Position numbers and translations under genes: made by a program | Notes under the pieces: generated by a model | The model's input: only the letters and a program-made list of their open reading frames with translations | What the model was told of the DNA's origin: nothing | Databases searched by the model: none | Part shown: one piece after another, positions 49,950 to 60,015 of the stretch | How the letters are laid out: each line of letters opens with the position of its first letter | Numbering within the stretch: the first letter of the stretch is position 1 | Assembly (NCBI RefSeq): GCF_014281125.1 | Contig: NZ_JACOEA010000004.1 | Location: 142,484 to 206,483, forward strand | Direction of reading: 5' to 3' | DNA: 64,000 nucleotides | Source: Lawsonibacter celer | GTDB lineage: Bacteria > Bacillota > Clostridia > Oscillospirales > Oscillospiraceae

Positions 49950-51200
49950 TTGTCGGATAAGCTGGGTCTTTATATCCATATCCCCTTTTGCCGCAGCAAA
50001 TGCGACTACTGTGACTTTTACTCCCTGGCCGGGCGGGAGAACCGGATGGACGACTATCAGAAGGCGCTGCTGGCCCACATGAAGGAAACAGGGCCCCTGA
50101 CCCGGGGGTATCAGGTGGACACGGTGTACTTCGGCGGCGGCACCCCCAGCTTCTATGGGGAGAAGCGGCTGCGCGCCCTGCTGAGCGCGGTGGGCAAGCA
50201 TTTTGACCTGAGCAAGGATGCGGAGATCACGGTGGAGTGCAACCCGGACAGTGTGGACAAAAAGATGCTCGCCGCCCTGCACCGGGCGGGGGTGAACCGC
50301 CTGTCCCTGGGGGTGCAGTCCGCCCGGGACTGCGAGTTGCAGCGCCTCCACCGGCCCCACGACTTCCGGCAGGCCTGGGCGGCGGTGGAGGCGGCGCGGG
50401 CGGCCAAATTCAAAAATCTCAGCCTGGACGTAATCTACGGCCTGCCCGGGCAGGACATGGCCGCCTGGCAGGACACGGTGGAGCAGGTCCTGGCCCTGGA
50501 GCCGGAGCATCTGTCCTGTTACGGCCTGAAGGTGGAGCCGGGCACCCCACTGGACGACCGGGTGGTTCGGGGGGAGGTCCTCCCGGACGACGACATGCAG
50601 GCGGACATGTACCTGTGGATGGTGGACCGTCTGGCCGCCGCCGGGTACCGGCAGTACGAGATCTCCAATTTCGCCCGGTCGGGCTTTCAGTCCCGGCACA
50701 ACCTGAAATACTGGATGGGGCGGCCCTACATCGGCTTCGGGCCGGGGGCACACTCCGACTTCGGCGGGCGGCGCTACTCGTTCGTGCGCGACCTGGACGC
50801 CTACATCACCGGCGTGCTGGGTGGGGGCGCGGTCATCGACGAGTCGGAGCTCATCCCTCAGCGGGAGCGGGGCGGCGAGTACTTGATGCTCCGGCTGCGC
50901 ACCACCCGGGGTATCGAGGAGTGGGAGTACCGGCGGGAGTTCTTTATGAATTTCGACCCGCTGGAGCAGAAGCTGGAGGAATATGAGCGCCAGGGGTGGG
51001 CCGAGCGGCACGACCGCAGGTGGAATCTGACGGCCCGGGGCTTTTTGGTCTCCAACCAACTGATTGGGGACCTGCTCTCCCTCCAGGAGGAGAGCACCTT
51101 GGAGCAGACCCTGCCCAAGCTGCGGCAGATGGAGCGCGGCGGGGAGGTGCATGTGCTGGAGGAGGGAGAGTCTCCGGCGCCTGACTCGAACAAAAGATAA
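49950..51200 (+). CDS. hemW: HemW-type radical-SAM heme chaperone
   Basis: A radical-SAM protein of the HemN/HemW family, 416 residues, with CRSKCDYC (C14, C18, C21) and the GGGTPS motif. The CxxxCxxC is not followed by the extra cysteine of true coproporphyrinogen oxidases (CxxxCxxCxC): here the next residues are D-F. HemW binds heme and inserts it into respiratory proteins. The start is taken as TTG 49950 because ACGAGGTGG lies 6-8 bases upstream; GTG 49941 overlaps that site. In spore-forming Firmicutes hemW often precedes hrcA, but here an unrelated surface-protein gene follows. Confidence 0.88.
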   Translation: MSDKLGLYIHIPFCRSKCDYCDFYSLAGRENRMDDYQKALLAHMKETGPLTRGYQVDTVYFGGGTPSFYGEKRLRALLSAVGKHFDLSKDAEITVECNPDSVDKKMLAALHRAGVNRLSLGVQSARDCELQRLHRPHDFRQAWAAVEAARAAKFKNLSLDVIYGLPGQDMAAWQDTVEQVLALEPEHLSCYGLKVEPGTPLDDRVVRGEVLPDDDMQADMYLWMVDRLAAAGYRQYEISNFARSGFQSRHNLKYWMGRPYIGFGPGAHSDFGGRRYSFVRDLDAYITGVLGGGAVIDESELIPQRERGGEYLMLRLRTTRGIEEWEYRREFFMNFDPLEQKLEEYERQGWAERHDRRWNLTARGFLVSNQLIGDLLSLQEESTLEQTLPKLRQMERGGEVHVLEEGESPAPDSNKR

Positions 51201-51214
51201 AAATAAACTGATCC

Positions 51215-51245
51215 GGCGCCCGCTTATTTACAAGCGGGCGCCTTT
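51215..51245 (+). terminator. Terminator after hemW
   Basis: GGCGCCCGCTT / AAGCGGGCGCC with a 6-base loop is followed by TTTGTG. Confidence 0.8.
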
Positions 51246-51320
51246 GTGTTAACATAATATCTAAACTGCTTGACCAAAGACTTACACAAGACGCGCCGAA
51301 GGGCGCATGGAGGTTCCACA

Positions 51321-54300
51321 ATGAAGAGACCATTTCTCAGGCGGGCGGCCGCCCTGGGCCTGGCCCTGCTGATGACGGCCGGCTCCACCTTTGCCTCAGC
51401 CTCAGAGGCGCTGGGCTGGGAGCTACATACGGGAAAGGTGACGCTCTCCCAGGGGACGGACCTGGACAAAACTATTTTTTGGAGCGATACCTATTCCGAT
51501 CTGCGCACCGAGTACTTTATCACCTATACCCCCAATGAGGCTGTGACGCCGACCGTGGCTTATGGGGCGAAGGTGCTCTCCAAGGCGACCCTGAGCAGCA
51601 TGGCCAAGACCCTGGAGAGCCAGGGGGAGCGGCTGGTGTCCGGCATCAATGGGGACTATTTCGTCCTGGCCACCGGTGCGCCGGTGGGTCTGGTCCTCAG
51701 CGGCGGCGTGCTGCGGGCCACCCCCACCTACAGCAACAGCCTGGCCATCGGTTTCTATGAGGACGGAACCGCGTTTATCGGCACGCCTGGCCTGACGGTA
51801 AACGCCGCACTGCCTGCGCAGACCCTCAAGGTCACCGGTGGGGTGAACAAGGTGCGCAAGATTTCCGCCACAGATGGCACCGGCGGACTGGTGCTCCTCA
51901 CCAGCGATTTTGCCTCCACCACCCAGAATACCGAGGCGGGGGTGGACGTAATTCTGGTCCCCAATGAGGAGAGCGCCGGTCTGACCATAGGCGGCAGCCT
52001 GACCTGCACTGTGGAGCAGGTGCTGGAGTCCACGGGCAGCATCTCCATCCCGGAGGGGAAGCTGGTGCTCTCTCTGAACGGAAAGGACAAGGAGGAGCTG
52101 TTGACCGCCCTGCGGGCGCTGACTGCGGGGGATCAGGTGACCCTCTCAGTGACGGCCCGGGATGAGCGCTTCTCCTCTGCCGTGGAGGGCTTGGGCACCC
52201 TGTACCGAATGGTGCAGAACGGCCAGGTGCTCTCCGGGCTGGACAGTGAGCGCACGGCACGCTCCGCCGTGGGCATCAAAGCTGACGGCACCCTGGTGTT
52301 CTATGCTCTGGACGGCAAGCAGTCCAGCTACAGCATAGGGGCTACCCTCACCCAGGTGGCTCAGCGGCTGGTGGAGCTGGGATGTGTGGACGCGGTGTGC
52401 CTGGACGGTGGCGGCTCCACCACCCTGGGGGCGGCCTATCCTGGCGACACAGGCATGACAGTGGTGAACAAGCCGTCCGACGGGGCCCAGAGGGCGGTCT
52501 CCACCGCGCTTTTCCTGACCACCGACCTCCAGGCGACCGGCGAGCGGGCCAGCTATTGCGTGACCCCCAACGACAGCCTCCTGCTCTCAGGCGCCTCCGT
52601 AACCCTGAAGGCGACCGCGCTGGATACGGGCTATTATCCCACGCAGTCCGGCGAGGTGAGCTGGTCGGTGGCCAGCGGCGGCGGCACGGTGAGCGCGGAC
52701 GGAGTGTTCACCGCGGGCAGCGAGAGCGGGAAGAGCCGGGTGACCGTCAGTGATGGAGCGGCTTCAGGCACGGCCTATCTTACCACGGTCCGGACGCCCG
52801 ACCAGATCACCCTGAGCAATCAATCCACCGGGGCGGCGGTGACCTCCCTCAGTCTGGATCCGGGGGCGCAGATCGACTTGAAGGCCAGCGCCGTCTATCG
52901 CAAGCTGGCCCTCACCGCCGCGGATACCTGCTTCACCTGGAGCGTGGACCCGGCGGTGGGAACGATCACGGCAGAGGGTGTGTTCACCGCAGGGGAGAAG
53001 AGCGCCAGCGGAACCCTCAAGGTCAGCGCGGGCGGGACCAGCGTGTCCATCCCGGTGACGGTAGCCGGCCACATCAAGACGCTGGAGGACTGTGAGGGGG
53101 ATTTGAGCGCCTTTTCTTCCACCTCCTCGGTCACGCTATCCGCGGAGACCGGCCTGGACTATGTGCGCTACGGCAGGCAGAGCCTGAAAGCAGCCTATGA
53201 CGCCTCCTCCGGCACCGCCTCCTTCCCCGTCGCACTGACTATGGCCAGCGGCGAGGCCTACCTCTCCGTGTGGGTCTATGGGGACGGCTCGGGCAACACG
53301 CTGCTGGCCACGGCGGCGGACAGCAGCGGCGGTGTCCACCAGATGACCCTGGGCGCCCTGAGCTTCACCGGCTGGAAGCAGCTCAGCGCCGCTCTGCCCA
53401 AAGGGGCGGTCAGCCTGCAGGAGCTGAGCGTGGTCTACGCGGGGGGCCAGAAGACAGGAAAGCTGTGGCTGGATCAGTTCACCACCTCCAATGAGTCGCT
53501 GACGGATCTGGTGCCGCCCACGGTCACCGGGACCCTCAGCGGAAGTACCTTTACCATCGCGGCCACGGACAATGTGGATCACTCCATTCCCAAGTCCAGC
53601 GTGTCAGTGACCTATGACGGCGCGGCGCTCAGCTTCACTTGGAATGAGAGTACCATGACCGGCTCCGCCGCCCTACCCGCCGGGGACGGCGGGTATCACC
53701 GGGTCTCGGTGACAGTGGCCGATGCCAGCGGCAATCTGGCCCGGGCGTCCGCCGACCAGACACCCGCCGCCGCGCCGGGGGCGGCCTTCGCCGACATGGA
53801 CGACCACTGGGCCGGCACCTACGCCGCCTATCTCTACGCCCAAGGGGTGAGCAACGGGGTGGTAAGCGCCGACGGAAGCCGACTGTTCCAGCCAGGCAAG
53901 AGCATTACCCGGGCGGAGTTTTTCGCCATGACCGCCCGCTGGCTGGGGTTGGACCTGAGCCAATATGACTCGGTGCAGCTGCCCTTTGCGGATGCCGCGC
54001 AGATCCCGGACTGGGCGCTCAGCGAGGTTAAGGCCATGTACAGCCTGGGCATCCTGAAAGGCGCGGCAGGGGGAGATGGTTCCCTGCGGGTCAACGCCCT
54101 GTCCACCATCAGCCGCGCTGAGGCCATGACGATTCTGGGGCGCACCCAGGCGCGGGGCTATGCGGAGGCGGAGATGGGCTTCAGCGACGCCGGACAAGTG
54201 CCGGACTGGGCGCTGTCCTATGTAAAGACGCTGGTGGGACAGGGAGTGGTCAGCGGCTATGAGAACAAGATCAACCCGCTCAGCCTGATCAGCCGGGCCG

Positions 54301-54332
54301 AGGTCGCCAAGCTGCTCTACACCATGCGATGA
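51321..54332 (+). CDS. Secreted phosphodiester-glycosidase (NAGPA) protein with Ig-like and three SLH domains
   Basis: A 1003-residue surface enzyme. A signal peptide (about 1-28) is followed by the NAGPA catalytic domain (about 40-400), with GINGDYF near 112 and the core VCLDGGGSTTLG near 358. Homologues remove GlcNAc-1-phosphate type phosphodiesters, and bacterial ones trim polysaccharides or teichoic-acid-like polymers. Two Big_2-type Ig-like domains follow (about 420-600), then a carbohydrate-binding-like domain (about 600-800). Three SLH repeats close the protein (from 825: FADMDDHWAGTYAAYLYAQGV; FADAAQIPDWALSEVKAMYSLGIL; FSDAGQVPDWALSYVKTLVGQGVV). GGAGG precedes ATG 51321. Confidence 0.9.
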   Translation: MKRPFLRRAAALGLALLMTAGSTFASASEALGWELHTGKVTLSQGTDLDKTIFWSDTYSDLRTEYFITYTPNEAVTPTVAYGAKVLSKATLSSMAKTLESQGERLVSGINGDYFVLATGAPVGLVLSGGVLRATPTYSNSLAIGFYEDGTAFIGTPGLTVNAALPAQTLKVTGGVNKVRKISATDGTGGLVLLTSDFASTTQNTEAGVDVILVPNEESAGLTIGGSLTCTVEQVLESTGSISIPEGKLVLSLNGKDKEELLTALRALTAGDQVTLSVTARDERFSSAVEGLGTLYRMVQNGQVLSGLDSERTARSAVGIKADGTLVFYALDGKQSSYSIGATLTQVAQRLVELGCVDAVCLDGGGSTTLGAAYPGDTGMTVVNKPSDGAQRAVSTALFLTTDLQATGERASYCVTPNDSLLLSGASVTLKATALDTGYYPTQSGEVSWSVASGGGTVSADGVFTAGSESGKSRVTVSDGAASGTAYLTTVRTPDQITLSNQSTGAAVTSLSLDPGAQIDLKASAVYRKLALTAADTCFTWSVDPAVGTITAEGVFTAGEKSASGTLKVSAGGTSVSIPVTVAGHIKTLEDCEGDLSAFSSTSSVTLSAETGLDYVRYGRQSLKAAYDASSGTASFPVALTMASGEAYLSVWVYGDGSGNTLLATAADSSGGVHQMTLGALSFTGWKQLSAALPKGAVSLQELSVVYAGGQKTGKLWLDQFTTSNESLTDLVPPTVTGTLSGSTFTIAATDNVDHSIPKSSVSVTYDGAALSFTWNESTMTGSAALPAGDGGYHRVSVTVADASGNLARASADQTPAAAPGAAFADMDDHWAGTYAAYLYAQGVSNGVVSADGSRLFQPGKSITRAEFFAMTARWLGLDLSQYDSVQLPFADAAQIPDWALSEVKAMYSLGILKGAAGGDGSLRVNALSTISRAEAMTILGRTQARGYAEAEMGFSDAGQVPDWALSYVKTLVGQGVVSGYENKINPLSLISRAEVAKLLYTMR

Positions 54333-54341
54333 GAGGAACTA

Positions 54342-54386
54342 AAAAGCGGAGCCGGGACCCACAAAAAGGGGCCCGGCTCCGCTTTT
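54342..54386. terminator. Terminator between the SLH glycosidase and DUF6530 genes
   Basis: The 15-base arms AAAAGCGGAGCCGGG and its complement enclose a 15-base loop and end in TTTT. It touches the DUF6530 stop on the opposite strand and can act both ways. Confidence 0.85.
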
Positions 54387-54877
54387 CAATAGGCGTGGTA
54401 GCCCATCTGACCCAGAAGCCGGGCCAGAACGGAGAGGCGCTCGCCCAGGAGCTCGTCATCCCGGGCCAGGGCATCCTGAAAGAGCTTCATATCCTCGTCA
54501 ATATGGTCGTTTCCGGTGCATACCTCCACAGTCATGGCATCCCCTTGCAGGCCCACGCGGTCAATGCAGGGGTGTTCCGGATCATAGCCCTTGGGATAGC
54601 GGTAGGCCTCCTCCCGGAAGTAGAGCCGGGCGCGGCAGGCTAGAATCGCCAGGTCGATCACCCGGTGGAGGGGCAGCTCCTCCGACTGGCGGGACCACTT
54701 CTCGCCGGTATAGCGCCAGACCTTGGCGGAGATGTCCACCTTTCCCCGGTCGTTCCACTGGGCCAGGCCCAGGGAAAGGCCTTTGGCGTCGCTGTGATAA
54801 GCGCTGCGGCCGTCAATATGCTCGTAATCCTCCGCCACAATGACCGGCTTGTGTTTTAGATTGGTCGGAATTTTCAT
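54386..54877 (-). CDS. DUF6530 family protein
   Basis: A 163-residue soluble protein. The conserved core AKGLSLGLAQWNDRGKVDIS followed by WSRQSEELPLHRVIDLAIL matches the DUF6530 family as I remember it. No catalytic residues are assigned. AAAGGAGATC precedes the ATG. Its promoter overlaps a MarR-like palindrome, and spoVAC is divergent from it. The function is unknown. Confidence 0.75.
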   Translation of the reverse strand: MKIPTNLKHKPVIVAEDYEHIDGRSAYHSDAKGLSLGLAQWNDRGKVDISAKVWRYTGEKWSRQSEELPLHRVIDLAILACRARLYFREEAYRYPKGYDPEHPCIDRVGLQGDAMTVEVCTGNDHIDEDMKLFQDALARDDELLGERLSVLARLLGQMGYHAY

Positions 54878-54887
54878 AGGATCTCCT

Positions 54888-54951
54888 TTAGTAAATAAGT
54901 TATTTAGTAAATTACTAAATAAAGATTAACACGGATATTTTGCCTTGTCAA
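54888..54951 (-). promoter_or_regulatory. Promoter and palindromic operator of the DUF6530 gene
   Basis: On the - strand TTGACA (54951-54946) and TAATCT (54928-54923) are 17 bases apart. Just downstream lies the palindrome ATTTAGTAA-A-TTACTAAAT (54902-54920), with a further TTTAGTAAAT copy at 54888-54897. The pattern fits a MarR/TetR-size repressor site, but no such gene is adjacent. Confidence 0.65.
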
Positions 54952-54984
54952 GGGAAATCCTACGGCAAAGGAGGGATCCCTTTT

Positions 54985-55428
54985 ATGGATATGACCAACA
55001 AAGAATACGGGAAATATGTCAACGCCAAATCCAAGCCTTCACCCATGGGGAAAAACCTGATCTGGGCCTTTGTGACCGGCGGGCTGATCTGTACGGCCGG
55101 CCAGGGACTGATGAATTTGTTCCGCACCTGGGGAATGAGTGAGAGCGGTGCCGGCACCAGCGTGTCGGTGGTGCTTATCTTTCTGGCCGCGCTGTTTACC
55201 GGGCTGGGGCTGTTTGACCGGCTGGCCAAGCACGCGGGCGCGGGGACATTGGTACCCATTACGGGCTTTGCCAACGCCATGGTTGCCCCGGCGTTGGAGT
55301 TTAAGAGTGAAGGATTCATTACCGGCACCGCGGCCAAGCTGTTTATCATCGCCGGACCGGTCCTGGTCTTTGGCATCAGTGCCAGCGTGATTTACGGGCT
55401 GATCCTCTGTCTGCTGCAGTCGCTGTAA
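54985..55428 (+). CDS. spoVAC: Stage V sporulation protein AC
   Basis: A 147-residue membrane protein that forms part of the channel moving dipicolinic acid into the forespore and out again at germination. NKEYGKYVNAKSKPSPMGKNLIWAFVTGGLICTAGQGL is the family N-terminus, followed by four more hydrophobic segments and a KSEGFITGTAAKLF motif. AAAGGAGG precedes ATG 54985. In Bacillus, spoVAC is followed by spoVAD and spoVAE. Here it is alone and followed by a terminator, so the partners must be elsewhere or this is an extra copy. Confidence 0.93.
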   Translation: MDMTNKEYGKYVNAKSKPSPMGKNLIWAFVTGGLICTAGQGLMNLFRTWGMSESGAGTSVSVVLIFLAALFTGLGLFDRLAKHAGAGTLVPITGFANAMVAPALEFKSEGFITGTAAKLFIIAGPVLVFGISASVIYGLILCLLQSL

Positions 55429-55435
55429 AACGGGC

Positions 55436-55466
55436 GGGGCCGTCTCCGGAACGAGACGGCCCTTTT
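55436..55466 (+). terminator. Terminator after spoVAC
   Basis: GGGCCGTCTC / GAGACGGCCC with a 6-base loop is followed by TTTT. Confidence 0.85.
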
Positions 55467-55507
55467 GAAATGGTCCGATAAAAATTGACTTTCATCACAA
55501 AAAGAAC

Positions 55508-55536
55508 TTGACAAACAGGAGCTTCCATAGTACAAT
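55508..55536 (+). promoter_or_regulatory. Consensus-like sigma-A promoter of the structured RNA
   Basis: TTGACA and TACAAT are 17 bases apart. No reading frame of note follows for 400 bases on this strand. Confidence 0.75.
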
Positions 55537-55542
55537 ATAGCC

Positions 55543-55875
55543 AGAAAGGAAGGGGTGAGTCCCATGGGCTAGCAAGCTCATAAACACTTATCTTTTTCCA
55601 AGCGTTTGAAGCATAGGAAATCAGGAATTCCAGTCAGCACCTGTTCCGGATCGCCTCATTGAAGAGAGATGCACTAGGAAAATCGCGCAAGCAGTACTGC
55701 TGAAGACGAGAACCAGTGTGCCCGGCATCCCAGGGAAACATGTGAACACGGGAAATTCCCTTCCTTTGTATTCCAGCGCGGCAAAATCCGTAGAAAGTAA
55801 GAGGTTGCGACATTGACGGAAATCCAGAATCAGCGGTAGCCCCCCGGTCACGTTGGATGGCCGGGGGGTTGTGCT
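55543..55875 (+). ncRNA. Structured noncoding RNA, about 330 nt, family not certain
   Basis: Starts about 7 bases after a strong -10 and ends at the stem CCCCCCGG/CCGGGGGG (55840-55868) with a weak T-run. There is no credible ORF. Long-range pairing is visible. AAAGGAAGGG (55545-55554) is exactly complementary to CCCTTCCTTT (55768-55777). GGGCTA (55566-55571) is complementary to TAGCCC (55836-55841). These two pairings cross, so a pseudoknot is possible. Local stems such as GCAGTACTGC and GGGAAATTCCC also occur. It shows none of the conserved blocks of RNase P RNA, tmRNA or SRP RNA. The sporulation-linked raiA RNA family is one candidate to test, held with low confidence. Confidence 0.65.
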
Positions 55876-55896
55876 GTTTTTGGGAGATTGTGAAAA

Positions 55897-55931
55897 GTCC
55901 CCCGCTGGAACAGCTTGTTCCAGCGGGGGAC
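55897..55931 (-). terminator. Terminator of the HD-domain gene
   Basis: Perfect 16-base arms (GTCCCCCGCTGGAACA and complement) with loop GCT are followed on the - strand by TTTTCAC. Confidence 0.85.
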
Positions 55932-55957
55932 TCCGGGATCATAGGCGCAGCTGCGGT

Positions 55958-56620
55958 TCAGATAACAGCCAGACCGTTGATATTCAGCTTAAAGGTCAAG
56001 CCGAAAAATTCAGCGGCGCGGCGGCAGAGGATCATGCGCTCCAGAAAAATTTCGAAGTAGTCCATCACGGCGCACACCTGTGTGTTGATGGTCAGGGTAA
56101 GGGTAAAGGTTTTGGACGCCCGGTCCAGCACGGTTTCCGAGGCCTCGACCGCGTAGTTGACCCGGTCGTGAATGTCAAAATTGATGGTCTCACGGTTTCG
56201 CACCCGGCTGCGGCGCACATCAGTCTTGTCGGCCAAGATCAGCGCGGCGGCGATGGCGTTGACCGGGAAGGCGGTGGAATCGTCGTGATGGCCGATGGCG
56301 GTAATCACTGCGGCCACATCCGCAGGCTCCATCCCCATATTGTCCAGAATGCGGAAGGCCATGGTGGCGCCGCTGATGGCGTGGTCGTGCCGGTTGACGA
56401 CATTGCCGATATCGTGCATAAAGCCCGCGATTCTGGCCAGGTCCACTTCGCGCTCATTGTAGCCCAACTGGGAGAGCAGACCGGAGGCGGTCTCCGCGCA
56501 GCGGGTTACATGGGCGAAGCTGTGTTCTGTGAAGCCCAGAGCCAGCAGGGAGGCGTCCGCCTGCTTGATGTAGGTGCGTATTTCCGGGGACTGGCGGATC
56601 TGTTCAAAGGTAACTTGCAT
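55958..56620 (-). CDS. HD-domain phosphohydrolase-like protein
   Basis: A 220-residue protein of the HD superfamily. H-A-F-A-H-V near residue 35, FMHDIGNVVNRHDH (HD pair near 65-66) and AIGHHDD near 107 provide the metal ligands of HD-type phosphohydrolases and phosphodiesterases. Residues after 140 form a separate alpha/beta region. AAAGGAGG lies before ATG 56620; 22 in-frame codons upstream lack a site. The substrate (nucleotide or cyclic nucleotide) is unknown. Confidence 0.85.
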   Translation of the reverse strand: MQVTFEQIRQSPEIRTYIKQADASLLALGFTEHSFAHVTRCAETASGLLSQLGYNEREVDLARIAGFMHDIGNVVNRHDHAISGATMAFRILDNMGMEPADVAAVITAIGHHDDSTAFPVNAIAAALILADKTDVRRSRVRNRETINFDIHDRVNYAVEASETVLDRASKTFTLTLTINTQVCAVMDYFEIFLERMILCRRAAEFFGLTFKLNINGLAVI

Positions 56621-56696
56621 GGCGTTGGTCCTCCTTTTGTTCTTAGTATATCCGTCTGAGGGATACAAGTCAATGCATAGCCGCATTTCGCGGCAA

Positions 56697-56734
56697 TAAA
56701 AACCAGGCGCGCCTATGGCGCGCCTGGTTTTTTC
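56697..56734 (-). terminator. Terminator downstream of gdhA and its element
   Basis: AAAACCAGGCGCGCC / GGCGCGCCTGGTTTT with a TAT loop carries T-runs. On the - strand it lies after the duplicated gdhA tail. Confidence 0.85.
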
Positions 56735-56743
56735 ATCCGCTTT

Positions 56744-58455
<1,712 letters not shown>

Positions 58456-58556
58456 GAAAAAAATATGAAATTGCAAAAATGAAGGAAGACATGCGAAAAA
58501 GGGGGAGTACAGCGGAGACAAACGAAAGATATCGTGCACAAACGGCAAAAAGAAGA

Positions 58557-58591
58557 GGCAGGGCCTTCTACGATCTGCGGAAGGTCCTGCC
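58557..58591 (-). terminator. Terminator of the LRR-protein gene
   Basis: GGCAGGGCCTTC / GAAGGTCCTGCC with an 11-base loop is followed on the - strand by TCTTCTTTTT. The rest of the 289-bp gap contains only the gdhA promoter. Confidence 0.8.
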
Positions 58592-58614
58592 GGAAGAACG
58601 GGCAAAACGATCAT

Positions 58615-59979
58615 CTATGGGCGCTCGCGTACTTGTGCCAGCTGGCGGCGATAAAAATCCAGCTCCCGCCGAAGAGAGGGATAGAGCTTTTTTTGAAGCG
58701 GAGGCATGGTTTCCAGCGCGGCGATCTGGGCCTCCAGAATATCGCGGCGCTCTGTACTGCCGCTCTCCTCAAAGCGGCGAAACATAGACTCACGCCCGCG
58801 CTTATTGACCGGGGAGCGGGCGGGAAAGCGGCAGATGGCGGGAAAGAGATGTTCAGGCAGGGTGATGGGGCGATTATAGGTGGGGCCGAGGTCAAAGGCA
58901 AACACACCGACGGAGTGGACAGAGCCGGGAAGCTGGACAGATTTGGCGGTATAGCAACCGGCAAAGGCATAGGGGCCGATATCCTCTACGCCGTCCGGGA
59001 GAGAAATGTTTTGCAGGCGGCTGTTGAGAAAGGTAGCCCGGGGGATATAGCTCCAGGGCCACCAGCTCACATCGTCCAGTGTGCACTCCCGGAAGAGGCA
59101 GGGGCCCAGTTCAAGTTCTGTGCCTTGCTGCTCCAGCTCTTTTAATCCGCGCAGTTGGCAAAAGGCCTCCTGCTCAATCCGCTCCAGTGAAGCGGGGAGA
59201 ACCAGCTGTTCGATATGGCTGCCTGCAAAACTGCCGGAGCAGATGATCTCGATCCCCTCGGACAGCACCACACGCTTGGCCCGCAGGCCCGCAAAGCTGT
59301 CCGGGCCAAGCGCGCGGAGACTGCCGGGCAGAGTGAGGGTGTCTAAGATAGCATCTTCAAAGGCGCCGGTGGCCACCTGTTCCACCCCGTCCGGAATGGC
59401 GTAGTCTCGGTCATTCTGCAGCCCGGGATAGCGCAGCAGCGTTTTACTATCCCTGGAGAAGAGCACACCGCCGATACTGCGGAAAACTGGATGATCAGGA
59501 CATACCTCGATGGCCTCAAGTAATACCGGAAAGCTATGCCGGTGCACGGAGGTAAGGGTGTTGGGCAGATACAGCCTCAGCAGACGTTCCTGCTCCTCCT
59601 GCCGGAGGAGATAATCCCGCTTTTCCCTTACACTTTTCAGCTCCCGGGGAAATTTCCGGGCCGGGATGCGTTTTTGGACGATCTGCTTTTCCAACTCCAG
59701 GGCGCGGTAATTGTAATTGTGAATGTCCTGTACGCTGCGGACCGTCTCACTTTCCAGGTTGTAGGAATCAAAGGCGTGATCGGACAGCTCCAGCACGCCG
59801 TCAGGCAGGCGGATGGCGCGCCTGCCGCCCTTGATCTGCTGATCGGGCACCTCGCAGAGGGATACCACCCCATGTACCCCTTCCAGGAGCCCCTCCAGAT
59901 TCATAAACTGGGGCGCCGGATCGGCCGGCTGGACCTCCTGCTCTGCCTGAAACGTCGGGTTGCGTTTGAAAAGAGCCAT
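58615..59979 (-). CDS. BspA-type leucine-rich-repeat protein, no signal peptide
   Basis: A 454-residue protein. After a charged 150-residue N-terminus with a coiled coil (about 90-130, ALELEKQIVQKRIPARKFPRELKSVREK in pieces), residues about 190-380 repeat the LRR_5 unit (IPDGVEQVATGAFEDA, LPGSLRALGPDSFAGL, LPASLERIEQEAFCQL, LPDGVEDIGPYAFAGC, LPGSVHSVGVFAFDLG). A charged helical tail ends the protein. BspA-like proteins are usually exported adhesins; this one has no signal peptide or anchor, so it probably stays in the cytoplasm. The function is unknown. Confidence 0.82.
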   Translation of the reverse strand: MALFKRNPTFQAEQEVQPADPAPQFMNLEGLLEGVHGVVSLCEVPDQQIKGGRRAIRLPDGVLELSDHAFDSYNLESETVRSVQDIHNYNYRALELEKQIVQKRIPARKFPRELKSVREKRDYLLRQEEQERLLRLYLPNTLTSVHRHSFPVLLEAIEVCPDHPVFRSIGGVLFSRDSKTLLRYPGLQNDRDYAIPDGVEQVATGAFEDAILDTLTLPGSLRALGPDSFAGLRAKRVVLSEGIEIICSGSFAGSHIEQLVLPASLERIEQEAFCQLRGLKELEQQGTELELGPCLFRECTLDDVSWWPWSYIPRATFLNSRLQNISLPDGVEDIGPYAFAGCYTAKSVQLPGSVHSVGVFAFDLGPTYNRPITLPEHLFPAICRFPARSPVNKRGRESMFRRFEESGSTERRDILEAQIAALETMPPLQKKLYPSLRRELDFYRRQLAQVRERP

Positions 59980-60015
59980 CTTGTTAACCTCCTTATTGTC
60001 TGCTGAGCCGCTGCA

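Noticed and set aside
55543..55875. RNase P RNA, tmRNA or SRP RNA
   Set aside because: The conserved GAGGAAAGUCC, tRNA-like end and GGAAGCA-type signatures are all absent.
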